NCBI GenBank assembly: GCA_964459635.1
Contig: CAYWMQ010000006.1
Location: 1 to 45,571 of the forward strand
Direction of reading: 5' to 3'
From: CAYWMQ01 sp964459635
GTDB lineage: Bacteria > Patescibacteriota > Minisyncoccia > Phycocordibacterales > UBA12088
Length of the DNA: 45,571 bases
Positions 14,798 through 22,566 of this stretch are shown here, piece after piece. The notes beneath the pieces were generated by a model. It saw only the letters and a list, made by a program, of their open reading frames with translations, did no database searches and was not told where the DNA came from. Each line of letters opens with the position of its first letter. Position 1 is the first letter of the stretch. The translations under genes and the position numbers were made by a program.

Positions 14798-15163
14798 TTT
14801 TTGCTTTAACTTCATAACACCGCTCGCAAGCATGTTACTTAACTCAGTAGCCTCACGTAGTAATGGTTCAACGTTCGAGCCCGCAGTTAGGCCCGCGTCC
14901 TTTAGTAAACTTAACCAGTACTTCGTTTCGTTTGCTGACTTAAGTGCTATCTCATAGAACTTCTTAAATTCCAAACGTGAACTAGCGGCAGCACCTTCGA
15001 CAAGATTGGCTCCAACTGATGTGGATGAGCGTATAAGCTGATCGGATATCACCCAAGCGCTTCGCTTTTGAGGTAGGCCGTCAACGAGACGGATTACTTC
15101 TAGGCTAAACTTGTAACACCGCTGCCGCAGGTCACTTTTAAATTTTGAATTGGAATTTTGCAT
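14792..15163 (-). CDS. Four-helix-bundle protein (S23/IVS family), copy 1
   Basis: The 123-aa protein belongs to the family often called 23S rRNA intervening-sequence proteins. Marks are SDQLIRSSTSVGANLVEGAA and FKKFYEIALKSANETKYWL. The family forms small helical bundles; its function is not established. The first residues (MQNSNSKFKS) are translated from a family A repeat, so the real start may be a little downstream. It is about 111 of 123 residues identical to the copy at 16045-16416 and more distantly related to 26489-26893. No rRNA gene is present in the window. The stop is also inside repeat-like DNA. Confidence 0.88.
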   Translation of the reverse strand: MQNSNSKFKSDLRQRCYKFSLEVIRLVDGLPQKRSAWVISDQLIRSSTSVGANLVEGAAASSRLEFKKFYEIALKSANETKYWLSLLKDAGLTAGSNVEPLLREATELSNMLASGVMKLKQKA

Positions 15164-15183
15164 TTTGACTTTTACCTTTTGCC

Positions 15184-15753
15184 TTAACGTTCATACGTCC
15201 GTATCACGCTCCTCACCACCCCTCCCACCGCAAGGCTGAACTTTGGGTGGAGATCGGGGTACTCGTCATTTGCAGCCTCAAGGTAGCGGCGGCCGCGCTT
15301 TTCGCGTAAGTACTTCACCGTCCACTCGCCGTCTATGTTTGCCACCACGATGTCATTCACACGCGCATGCTCGGTGCGCTCCACCAAGAGCAGGTCGCCC
15401 TCGAATATGCCCGCGTCTATCATAGAGTCGCCCTTTACGCGCAAGAGGTACACGGGTTCGCGCGTGTTGAGCAGCAAATCGCTCATGGTGATGCGGTCAA
15501 GCGCCATTTCTTCTGCGGGTGAGGGAAAGCCCGCCTCCACGTACCCCAAGAGCGGCACTTCATCGCCCAAGGTAAGCGGCAGAAGCTTGCCCTTTGCATC
15601 TTTACGCACCACGCCCGCATCAACAAGCTTGTCTACCACTTTGGCAACTGCATTTTTGGAAGCAAAGCCAAACAGTTCGCACATCTCGCTGTACCCCGGC
15701 ATGCGCCGGTGGGTGTGATAGAAGCGGTAGAGTTTTTTCTTGTAGGGGTCCAT
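15184..15753 (-). CDS. lexA: LexA-type SOS repressor
   Basis: The 189-aa protein is a LexA repressor. The start is MDPYKKKLYRFYHT at 15753; seven further in-frame codons upstream are repeat. The N-terminal winged-helix domain contains GYSEMCELFGFASKNAVAK. The cleavage site is the canonical Ala-Gly in GYVEAGFPSPAEE. The catalytic Ser is in RVKGDSMIDAGI and the catalytic Lys in GEWTVKYLRE, so self-cleavage upon RecA activation should work. It probably controls umuC and neighbouring genes, but I found no convincing shared operator palindrome upstream of lexA, umuC or the UmuD-like gene. It is flanked by two four-helix-bundle genes and a small zinc-ribbon gene. Confidence 0.93.
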   Translation of the reverse strand: MDPYKKKLYRFYHTHRRMPGYSEMCELFGFASKNAVAKVVDKLVDAGVVRKDAKGKLLPLTLGDEVPLLGYVEAGFPSPAEEMALDRITMSDLLLNTREPVYLLRVKGDSMIDAGIFEGDLLLVERTEHARVNDIVVANIDGEWTVKYLREKRGRRYLEAANDEYPDLHPKFSLAVGGVVRSVIRTYER

Positions 15754-15804
15754 GATTAGAAAGTTAAAATGCAAAAGTTAGAAGGTAAAAGTACAAGTCA
15801 AAAG

Positions 15805-15984
15805 TTAAAATTTAGTAGCTCGTTTGTCGGTGTTGCTTTTGAACCTGGCAAGCATGCTCTGATAGCACTTCTTGCATACGTGATACTTGCGGACCATGTT
15901 CGCGCGTGAAGGCGGGCTTAAAAGTATAGCGCCGTACTCCATGAGCTCTTTCTTGCATGAGTCGCAGGTGGGTTTGATGGACAT
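15805..15984 (-). CDS. Small zinc-ribbon protein, 59 aa
   Basis: Reading the minus strand from ATG at 15984 gives a 59-aa protein with two C-x2-C pairs: KPTCDSCKKELMEYGA near the N-terminus and YHVCKKCYQSMLARF in the second half. This is a compact four-Cys zinc site in a basic protein, suggesting nucleic-acid or protein binding. A competing frame over the same bases (15812-16021) lacks the Cys pairs and starts in repeat DNA, so I reject it. It lies between lexA and the second four-helix-bundle gene, with family A repeats on each side. Function is unknown. Confidence 0.75.
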   Translation of the reverse strand: MSIKPTCDSCKKELMEYGAILLSPPSRANMVRKYHVCKKCYQSMLARFKSNTDKRATKF

Positions 15985-16044
15985 GGTAATAGAAAGTTAA
16001 AAGGTAAAAGTCAAAATGCAAAAGTCCAAGGTAAAAGTAAAAAG

Positions 16045-16416
16045 TTATACCTTCTGCTTCAACTTCATAACACCACTTGCAAGCATGTTCCGTAACTCAG
16101 TGGCCTCGCGAAGTAGTGGGTCAACACTTGAACTTGCCGTTAGGCCCGCGTCCTTGAGTAAACGTAACCAGTAGTACGTCTCATTTGCTGACTTAAGTGC
16201 TATCTCATAGAATTTCTTAAACTCCACGCGTGAGCTAGCGGCAGACCCCTCAACAAGATTGGCTCCCACTGAAGTTGACGAGCGTATAAGCTGATCTGAT
16301 ATCACCCATGCACTTCGCTTTTGAGGTAGGCTGTCAACGAGACGCATGACTTCTAAGCTAAACTGGTAACACCGCTGCCGTAGGTCACTTTTAAATTTTG
16401 AATTGGAATTTTGCAT
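16045..16416 (-). CDS. Four-helix-bundle protein (S23/IVS family), copy 2
   Basis: A 123-aa near-duplicate of the protein at 14792-15163 with about 12 substitutions (for example Lys18 to Gln, Ile24 to Met, Lys81 to Tyr). Conserved core segments such as SDQLIRSSTSVGANLVEG are unchanged, which suggests both copies are kept under selection or that the duplication is recent. The N-terminal coding bases again derive from the family A repeat. It sits 1.25 kb upstream of copy 1 with lexA and the zinc-ribbon gene in between. Confidence 0.88.
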   Translation of the reverse strand: MQNSNSKFKSDLRQRCYQFSLEVMRLVDSLPQKRSAWVISDQLIRSSTSVGANLVEGSAASSRVEFKKFYEIALKSANETYYWLRLLKDAGLTASSSVDPLLREATELRNMLASGVMKLKQKV

Positions 16417-16506
16417 TTTGACTTTTACCTTTTGCCTTATGGTTTGGAGTTTGTATAGTATCTAAGCACATCTCGTACAAATCTCTTTACTCTACACTCT
16501 ACTCTC

Positions 16507-16779
16507 TTACGCCATGCCAAACCCAAACACCCTCCGGAACACCCCTCCCCTGAGCCGCTTGTGCACGGGGCTTTTGCCTCGACGGTGCGTGCGATACGGT
16601 ACGGCTGTTGTCTCTTCCTGCTCGTACTCGCTACGTATGCGCTTGAGCGTAGCAGAGAGCTCCTTGTGACGGCGAGCCTCAGCCTGATACGGCTTCCCTT
16701 TGATGATCTTGCGGTCTATCACATCGTTGAGCTTCTCAAGCTCTTTGGTGATCTCGCTTTCCAGTGTTTCTTTGCTCAT
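16507..16779 (-). CDS. Hypothetical helical, basic protein, about 90 aa
   Basis: I start it at MSKETLESEITKELEKLN (16779); ATG at 16785 adds two residues and cannot be excluded. The N-terminal two thirds are strongly helical and charged with a likely coiled coil (TLKRIRSEYEQEE); the C-terminal 30 residues are very basic (THRRGKSPVHKRLRGG). The shape suggests binding to nucleic acid or ribosome, but no family is recognised. Bases 16417-16506 downstream are repeat-like. Confidence 0.6.
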   Translation of the reverse strand: MSKETLESEITKELEKLNDVIDRKIIKGKPYQAEARRHKELSATLKRIRSEYEQEETTAVPYRTHRRGKSPVHKRLRGGVFRRVFGFGMA

Positions 16780-16862
16780 ACGCATTGCAGTACTGACGAA
16801 TTTGGCGCATTTCGCTTTGCTTGTGCGGTGAACTGCATCCAAATTCGTACGTCCTGTATAGT

Positions 16863-16886
16863 TATGCTGTTAATACACCCAGCATA
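16863..16886. promoter_or_regulatory. Inverted repeat upstream of the 16507-16779 gene
   Basis: TATGCTG (16863-16869) pairs with CAGCATA (16880-16886) around a 10-base spacer. It is about 85-105 bases upstream of the minus-strand start and could be an operator or a leader hairpin. The rest of 16786-16984 holds no gene that I can see. Confidence 0.35.
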
Positions 16887-16984
16887 GGTGAACGAGTGTA
16901 CACCGTCAAGCGCGAGAGCGTGTGGATATGTTGCGCGGCCACGCGTGCGTGCATGAGGCAAGCACGTCCGTGTTGTACAAGGGC

Positions 16985-18139
16985 TTACGTGCGCGGCGTA
17001 TAGCGGAGTGTTTCGCCGTCTCCGTACTGCGAGCGAATGAGAAGCTCGGGGTGCGTACTTCTGTAGAGCTCGCCGCAGACTTTTGCCTCTACATCGTGCG
17101 TGCGCGCGAGCGATACAAACTCATCCGCGTGTGCCGGGTCTACAACGGCAAGCATCCCCTGCCCTCCGTTCCAGACACGGTAGCGTTCAAGTGAGGAGAT
17201 GTCGCGCCACTCCGCCGCGTGGCGCATTATTTGCGGCGGCTCCCACAGGTCGGTGAGCGACGCAGAAAGTCCTGCACGAAAAAGGATGTCTTCGCCAAAC
17301 TTTCCCGGTATGCCACCGCCTGTAATGTGCGCAAGGGCGTACAGCGGCAGGAGCGGCATGCCCTGCCCTTGCCACCCTAGTACTGCATCGGTCAGGCCAA
17401 GGTACAGCGCGGAAGGCTCGGCAGCGGCGTGCACATGCGGACGTGCCTCTTCCGAAGCGTGCCAGGCGGGCCCAAAACGAAGCTCAAGCGCTTTGCGCAC
17501 GCTTGAAATGCCGTTACAGCGGAAGCCCCGCTCGCGGAGTGCTATGACGAGCTGGCCAGCTTGCAGCTCTTCGCGGAGGATGCGGCGCGAGGGGTGGAAG
17601 ACGCCGTGCCCGACCCCTTCCCACATGAAGCGTACCGGTGCCACGCCATACGTTACGTTTGAAAGCAGCGAACCCACCTGTGCGGTTTCGCCTTTGTAGA
17701 GTGCAAAGTGATGCTCGCGTGCTATGCGCGCAAGCTCGGTGAGCATACGTTCGAGCGCCGCAAACCCGGGCATGCCCTCTGCCTCCACGCGGTCCACCGT
17801 GAGTATGGTGGTGAGCAGAGCCAGGGTACCGCCTTCACGTGCAAGGTCGTGAGCTATCATGGCCACGAGGTCGTGTGCAGCCGCTTCATACCTGTCCGTA
17901 AGGGCGGCCAGCACGCCTTTTGTCCCTACCCCGTCCGCCGCCGCGTCGAGCGTCATGTCAGGCTCCGGCAATACAAAGCGGTACCCGCCGCCGACCCTAA
18001 AGTGTGCGCCGCTCGTGGCAGCTATCTGTACGTACGGGCTTGCCGAGAATGTGTCACGGCAGAGCGCATGTGCCCGCTTGCTCCACACCTCCTCGGCGTC
18101 GATCGGCACACCGTCTTGTGCGTATACGCTGTCACTCAT
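16985..18139 (-). CDS. purM: AIR synthase (PurM)-like protein
   Basis: The 384-aa protein matches phosphoribosylformylglycinamidine cyclo-ligase, which closes FGAM to AIR with ATP in purine synthesis. Marks are YAQDGVPIDAEEV at the N-terminus, DAAADGVGTKG (ATP/metal site), LALRERGFRCNGISSVRKAL, and LAHITGGGIPGKFGEDI. It is about 40 residues longer than the usual 345. No other purine gene is adjacent. A lone purM with partners elsewhere or missing is plausible in a reduced genome, so the in vivo role should be checked against the rest of the genome. The start MSDSVYAQDG is the only ATG close to the first conserved block. Confidence 0.88.
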   Translation of the reverse strand: MSDSVYAQDGVPIDAEEVWSKRAHALCRDTFSASPYVQIAATSGAHFRVGGGYRFVLPEPDMTLDAAADGVGTKGVLAALTDRYEAAAHDLVAMIAHDLAREGGTLALLTTILTVDRVEAEGMPGFAALERMLTELARIAREHHFALYKGETAQVGSLLSNVTYGVAPVRFMWEGVGHGVFHPSRRILREELQAGQLVIALRERGFRCNGISSVRKALELRFGPAWHASEEARPHVHAAAEPSALYLGLTDAVLGWQGQGMPLLPLYALAHITGGGIPGKFGEDILFRAGLSASLTDLWEPPQIMRHAAEWRDISSLERYRVWNGGQGMLAVVDPAHADEFVSLARTHDVEAKVCGELYRSTHPELLIRSQYGDGETLRYTPRT

Positions 18140-18247
18140 AACAGTATCGTATCACATAGCAGGTGGCGCTCGATGTTGTCGCTATGGGATGTTCGTGTAT
18201 TGAGAATCACGTAGCGGTGCACCTCGTGTTGCGTGGATCTTTGGTCT

Positions 18248-18601
18248 ATGGCAAAGTACTTCAGGTTGTCATTGGACGAAGGAGTAGGGAAAATGGAACG
18301 AGAGCTTGCTGAGCTATTCGCGTTTGAGGAAACTGCACGTGACGATGCCCAAAAAGCAGAGGCAGCACTTGGCGTCGAAATGCTTAAGCTGGTAATGAGT
18401 GGAGATGACGCGCGCGTGCGGGAAGCTCTTGCAAAATTGCTCGAGCAACGCAGCGGAGGAGTAGATTCCTGGGGCACGGGCACGTGTTACATGAAGGATC
18501 TGGTGTATGCAGGTTGTCGGGAAATGTGTCGGCGAGTACTTGACCCCATTGACGAGCAGGCGAGAAAGGATTGGGTGAAGAGAATGAAGGGAGGAAAATA
18601 A
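18248..18601 (+). CDS. Hypothetical protein, 117 aa
   Basis: The ATG at 18248 (MAKYFRLSLDEGVG) is preferred over a GTG five codons upstream. The product is mostly helical and charged, with two Cys in GTCYMKDLVYAGCREMC and a basic tail. No membrane segment or known domain is visible. It stands alone on the plus strand between two minus-strand operons and is followed by a strong terminator 35 bases after the stop, which supports it as a real transcription unit. There is no clear SD. Function is unknown. Confidence 0.65.
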   Translation: MAKYFRLSLDEGVGKMERELAELFAFEETARDDAQKAEAALGVEMLKLVMSGDDARVREALAKLLEQRSGGVDSWGTGTCYMKDLVYAGCREMCRRVLDPIDEQARKDWVKRMKGGK

Positions 18602-18636
18602 TCTAACTCTAGGCAATAGCAGTAAGGAATTACAAC

Positions 18637-18662
18637 AGCCCCGCCGATGTTTCGGCGGGGCT
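18637..18662. terminator. Terminator between convergent genes
   Basis: AGCCCCGCCGA (18637-18647) pairs with TCGGCGGGGCT (18652-18662) around TGTT; TTGTCC follows on plus. It can end the 18248-18601 gene and perhaps the ABC transporter transcript arriving from the other side. Confidence 0.8.
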
Positions 18663-18689
18663 TGTCCATGTGCTACTTCGTCGGCATAT

Positions 18690-20474
18690 CTACTCCTTTA
18701 TGAACCCGCCTACCTGGCTGTTCCAAAGCTCGGCGTATATGCCGCCCTTCGCGAGAAGCTGCGCATGTGTGCCGTCCTCTGCAACCGTGCCCTTGTCGAG
18801 CACCACGATACGGTCCATGTGTTGAATGGTGGAGAGCCGGTGCGCTATCACGATGGTGGTGCGACCCTTCATAAGCTCGTCAAAGCCGGCTTGAATGAGC
18901 CCTTCCGACACCGAGTCGAGCGAGCTTGTGGCCTCGTCCAGTACGACAATGGGTGCGTCTTTGAGCATGGCCCGCGCTATCGCAACACGCTGGCGCTCAC
19001 CACCCGAGAGCTTGATGCCGCGCTCGCCTACAAGTGTGTCGTAGCTGTGCGGGAGTTTCTCGATGAACTCGTGCGCATGGGCGCGCTTCGCTGCGGCTAC
19101 CACTTCCTCTTCGGTAGCGCCATGCTTGCCGTACGCGATATTCTCACGCAGCGTGCGGTGAAAAAGGAGGGGCTCCTGTGGGACGTACGCTATGTGCTTG
19201 CGGAGGTCATCCTGCGCAACGTTTCGTATGTTTTGCCCGTCTATGAAGATGGCGCCCTGCTCCGTATCTGCAAATCGCAGCAAGAGCTTCACAAGCGTCG
19301 TTTTGCCAGCACCTGAGTGCCCGACGAGCGCCACACGTTGTCCTGCCGGTATAGTGAGGCTGAAGGTATTGAGCACAATCGAGCCATTTTCTTGGTAGCG
19401 GTGCGTTACGTGGTCGAACGATATGGCGCCCGATGTGATTATGACGGGCTCGGGTGCTTCCGGGTCACGCACGCCCACCGGAGCGTCCAGTAGCTCCAGC
19501 ATTTCGTTTGCGTCAGAGAGAGCTGCAGAGGCGCGCACGATGTTTTTGCTGATGTTCCAAACAATGTTGAAAGCTACCAGCACGTATGCCTGCACAAGTA
19601 CAATAGTACCCGCCGAGACGCGTCCGTCCGCCCAAAGCTCCACGACGGTCCACATGATGGCAAGCTCGAACACCGCGACAGCGCCCGCCTGCAGCATACC
19701 GTTCCAGAAGCTTTGTTGCAGCCACGCAGCGCGACGCGCGCGCTCCTGAAAGTCGGTTGTGCGTCTGAACGCAGCTATCTCGTTTTGTGCCGCACCGAAC
19801 ATCTTCACTGTGAGTATGTTGCTGATGATATCGGAGTAGTGCGCTGTGGTTTTGGTATCAGCTGCCGCTGCCGCGAGGCTTTTGGGCACTTGCCACCGTA
19901 CGAGGAGATACGTAAGTGCACCGTACAGCACAAACCAAGCAAGAAAGACCATTCCAAGAATAGATGACTCGATCGACAGGACGGCGACCGCAGCTATGAG
20001 CTGGATACCGCTCATCCATACTTGGAACACGAGCGTGTCATGGAGCGTCTCGAAGGCCTGCACGTACCGCCGGGTCTTTGCAATGAGGCTACCAGCGAAC
20101 GTGTTGGTAAAAAACTCGTACGACTTTTCTTGAAGTGCCGTGTGTGCGTGGTTGTGCAAATCGCGCAGTATGCGGCTCTGCGTCACGATGATGTAGTAGT
20201 CGCCTACGCGGTAGCCTATATTGTAGAGCACAATGACAACCGTGAGGTACACGAGGAGCATCATAAGCTCTCCATGCGCTGTCGCACCGCCCGCCGCAGC
20301 CACGTCCACAATGTCCTTGTAGATGATGCGTGCGCCGTACGTCGACGCTATTGCTCCGAGCGCGTACCCAAAAAGGAGCGCCGCGTGTGCGCCTGTGTGC
20401 TGCCGGACAAAGGAGCCGTAGTGGCGCACGATGTCTTGCCAGCGCAGCGTAGGTTTTGAGGTGGTTGGTGTCAT
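18690..20474 (-). CDS. Type I ABC exporter (fused TMD-NBD), unit 2
   Basis: The start at 20474 (MTPTTSKPTLRWQ) follows GGAG by 8 bases and gives 594 aa; a GTG nine codons upstream is possible. Residues about 25-320 carry six membrane segments. The nucleotide-binding domain has Walker A GHSGAGKTTLVKLL, signature KLSGGERQRVAIARA, Walker B IVVLDEATSSLD and the switch His in IAHRLST, all canonical. The family exports lipids, peptides or drugs. The other exporter gene is directly upstream on the same strand, and the pair probably forms a heterodimer or two homodimers; both ATP sites look intact. Substrate is unknown. Confidence 0.92.
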   Translation of the reverse strand: MTPTTSKPTLRWQDIVRHYGSFVRQHTGAHAALLFGYALGAIASTYGARIIYKDIVDVAAAGGATAHGELMMLLVYLTVVIVLYNIGYRVGDYYIIVTQSRILRDLHNHAHTALQEKSYEFFTNTFAGSLIAKTRRYVQAFETLHDTLVFQVWMSGIQLIAAVAVLSIESSILGMVFLAWFVLYGALTYLLVRWQVPKSLAAAAADTKTTAHYSDIISNILTVKMFGAAQNEIAAFRRTTDFQERARRAAWLQQSFWNGMLQAGAVAVFELAIMWTVVELWADGRVSAGTIVLVQAYVLVAFNIVWNISKNIVRASAALSDANEMLELLDAPVGVRDPEAPEPVIITSGAISFDHVTHRYQENGSIVLNTFSLTIPAGQRVALVGHSGAGKTTLVKLLLRFADTEQGAIFIDGQNIRNVAQDDLRKHIAYVPQEPLLFHRTLRENIAYGKHGATEEEVVAAAKRAHAHEFIEKLPHSYDTLVGERGIKLSGGERQRVAIARAMLKDAPIVVLDEATSSLDSVSEGLIQAGFDELMKGRTTIVIAHRLSTIQHMDRIVVLDKGTVAEDGTHAQLLAKGGIYAELWNSQVGGFIKE

Positions 20475-20498
20475 AGGTGTCTCCAGAGTGTAAACGAA

Positions 20499-20526
20499 CA
20501 CACCCCGCCGAGAAAGGCAGGGTGTG
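20499..20526 (-). promoter_or_regulatory. Hairpin in the leader of ABC exporter unit 2
   Basis: CACACCC (20499-20505) pairs with GGGTGTG (20520-20526). On the minus strand TTCGTTTAC follows, so it may be an attenuator or weak terminator between the two exporter genes. Confidence 0.4.
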
Positions 20527-20542
20527 CGGTAGCGGATGGTGT

Positions 20543-20632
20543 TTACCTATCCATACCCGTGTCACCGTGCCTTTGTAGCATGTGTGTGTGCAAGGGCCCC
20601 ACGTACGCACGCACAAAGAGCGCGTACTGCAT
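20543..20632 (-). CDS. Possible 29-aa leader ORF between the exporter genes
   Basis: Minus ATG at 20632 preceded by AAAGGAACC (an SD-like AGGA five bases away) encodes MQYALFVRAYVGPLHTHM and a few more residues, stopping 17 bases before the hairpin at 20499-20526. ORF-then-hairpin order resembles a leader peptide, but no residue bias typical of attenuation is seen. The remainder of 20527-20706 has no other candidate. Confidence 0.25.
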   Translation of the reverse strand: MQYALFVRAYVGPLHTHMLQRHGDTGMDR

Positions 20633-20706
20633 GGTTCCTTTCGAGATGTGTGTGTAGCTATCCATATAGTTTATGACGGCTGAGCTTGGCTTTTCTTACG
20701 CGCGGC

Positions 20707-20735
20707 AAATACACGGTTTACGAAACCGTGTATTT
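20707..20735. repeat. Hairpin repeat, copy after ABC exporter unit 1
   Basis: AAATACACGGTTT (20707-20719), loop ACG, AAACCGTGTATTT (20723-20735), a perfect 13-bp stem. Its outer base is the last base of the TGA stop of the upstream exporter gene. One mismatch separates it from the umuC copy at 10983-11011. Confidence 0.88.
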
Positions 20736-22513
20736 CAAAGCCGCTGCTTTTCCCATAGCTCGTGAAAGCGCCCACCGCAGGCCTGAAGCTCGGCAAAAGT
20801 GCCCTCTTCAATCACACGCCCCTTCTCAAGCACCACGATGCGGTCCATCTGCTGGATGGTGGTGAGCCGGTGGGCGATAACGAGTGCAGTAATGCCCTGA
20901 AAGAGTTCGTGCAGCGACGCCCGTATCTTTTCTTCCGACTCCACATCAAGGTGACTCGTCGCTTCATCAAGGAGAAGCAACTTCGGCTGTTTGTAGACTG
21001 CACGCGCGATGCCGAGGCGCTGGCGCTCACCCCCGGAGAGTCGTACACCTTTTTCGCCAATGAGCGTGTCTTTACCCTGCGGAAGCTTATGTAGAAAATC
21101 AGTTACGTGCGCCACCGTGAGTGCACGCAGAAGAGCATCTGCATCTTTCGCCTCCGTAGAGCCGGCCAGTAAAATGTTTTCCGCAAGCGTGAGGTTAAAC
21201 ACCTCCGTCTCTTGAAGCACCACTGCGACATGCGTGAAGTAACTTTGTCGCGTGTATGCAGAGACCGGCACACCGTCCAAGGTCACCGCGCCTGTTTGTG
21301 GCTCATGTTCGCGCAGAAGGAGTTTAAAAAGAGTGGACTTGCCCGCTCCCGAAAGCCCCACGAGTCCTACTTTTTCTCCTCGCCGTATGCGCAGACTGAC
21401 CCCATCCAGTACTCTTTCTCCCTCATACGCAAAGGTGACTTCGTGCAGGGCAAGCTCCTGCCAATTATCCGGTACCGGCGCTAAGTCGGTCGCACTGTCG
21501 GAAAAGCCAGGAGTGGCAAGTATAGCCGCCATTCGTCCCACACCCTGCTTCGCAATAATAAAGTCCTGCACAACCTCCGAGAGCTCTTCCACCGAACTCC
21601 ATATGCGCATGAAGTAGTTGTTGAAAAGTACCAGAAAACCGACCTCATACCTGCCCGTAACCACGCCCCAGGCTATTATGCCAAGCACAAGCACCTGAAA
21701 CGCGTAGCCCCATGCAGTCCGAGTGGTGCTCCCTGTCTGAAACCAGAAGATACGAACAAGGATCTTTTCATACATGTGCGACATACTTTTTCTGACCAGC
21801 TGCATCAACGCATTGCTCATATTTAACACCTGAACGGTGCGCACATTGTGTACCGTCTCATACATGAGGCCCCACACATCCTCCTCTGTCCGATTTACAA
21901 CATCGGCTGCTTCGCGAGCCCGTATGATGAAATAGCGCGCGAGGAAATAAAACGAAAAAACGAATGCGCCGGTAAGTAGCGCTATACGTATATCTATGGT
22001 GCTAAGAATTATGAGGATGCCGACGCAAGAAATTACTATCTCTACTACATTGGTAATCCACATACGTAGTACTCTGTCTAATCCGTACGCACCTCTGTCG
22101 ATGCGTTTGATTTTGCTGCCAGCAGGCTCGTGTTCGTGCCACGTAGGCCCGAGTGTTGCGATGTGTTCAAGTGCGGTGCTGTAAGCGTCGAGTGCGACTT
22201 TCTCACTTACTGCGTACATGATGCGTTTGGCAATGTAGAGCCCGACTTGGCGTACGATGTACGCGGCTAGTATGGCGCTGAGGTACCACCACAGCATGCG
22301 TACCGACTGGCCGCGCTCGTACGTAGTGAGAAAAGTGACCATGGCGGCAGTCGCATATGCCGGCACTAAGTTCGCTACGTCGCCGCATACACGGGCAAAG
22401 GTAGCAAGCCAAAAACGACCCCGGTAAGGTCGCACATACGTCGCTATGTCACGTAGAAACTGCGTGTTGCTATAGTTTTGGAGGTCGTCAGCGCTGGAAC
22501 TCATGGGCTTCAT
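20735..22513 (-). CDS. Type I ABC exporter (fused TMD-NBD), unit 1
   Basis: The 592-aa protein has an N-terminal membrane domain of six helices (about 25-310) and an ATPase domain with GLSGAGKSTLFKLLL (Walker A), RLSGGERQRLGIARAV (signature), LLLLDEATSHLD (Walker B) and IAHRLTT. It is a sequence relative of the downstream exporter. The ATG at 22513 and a second at 22504 are both possible starts; neither has an SD. The gene ends exactly at a hairpin repeat. The divergent nuclease gene begins 54 bases upstream, so the two promoters share a short region. Confidence 0.92.
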   Translation of the reverse strand: MKPMSSSADDLQNYSNTQFLRDIATYVRPYRGRFWLATFARVCGDVANLVPAYATAAMVTFLTTYERGQSVRMLWWYLSAILAAYIVRQVGLYIAKRIMYAVSEKVALDAYSTALEHIATLGPTWHEHEPAGSKIKRIDRGAYGLDRVLRMWITNVVEIVISCVGILIILSTIDIRIALLTGAFVFSFYFLARYFIIRAREAADVVNRTEEDVWGLMYETVHNVRTVQVLNMSNALMQLVRKSMSHMYEKILVRIFWFQTGSTTRTAWGYAFQVLVLGIIAWGVVTGRYEVGFLVLFNNYFMRIWSSVEELSEVVQDFIIAKQGVGRMAAILATPGFSDSATDLAPVPDNWQELALHEVTFAYEGERVLDGVSLRIRRGEKVGLVGLSGAGKSTLFKLLLREHEPQTGAVTLDGVPVSAYTRQSYFTHVAVVLQETEVFNLTLAENILLAGSTEAKDADALLRALTVAHVTDFLHKLPQGKDTLIGEKGVRLSGGERQRLGIARAVYKQPKLLLLDEATSHLDVESEEKIRASLHELFQGITALVIAHRLTTIQQMDRIVVLEKGRVIEEGTFAELQACGGRFHELWEKQRL

Positions 22514-22550
22514 GATAGCACACCCGAATGCATGTGCTTGTAGGTGGGCG

Positions 22551-22559
22551 TGCTACAAT
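22551..22559 (+). promoter_or_regulatory. Extended -10 promoter, probably giving a leaderless mRNA
   Basis: TGCTACAAT (TG, one base, then TACAAT at 22554-22559) ends 7 bases before the ATG at 22567. Transcription would start at or next to the A of the start codon. No SD or clear -35 is present. Confidence 0.55.
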
Positions 22560-22566
22560 CCTACAC

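Noticed and set aside
15812..16021. 69-aa frame between lexA and the second four-helix-bundle gene
   Set aside because: It starts in a repeat tract and overlaps the Cys-bearing 59-aa frame, which is more convincing.
16843..16984. Possible tRNA or small RNA upstream of the 16507-16779 gene
   Set aside because: No cloverleaf or long stem; only one 7-bp inverted repeat is found.
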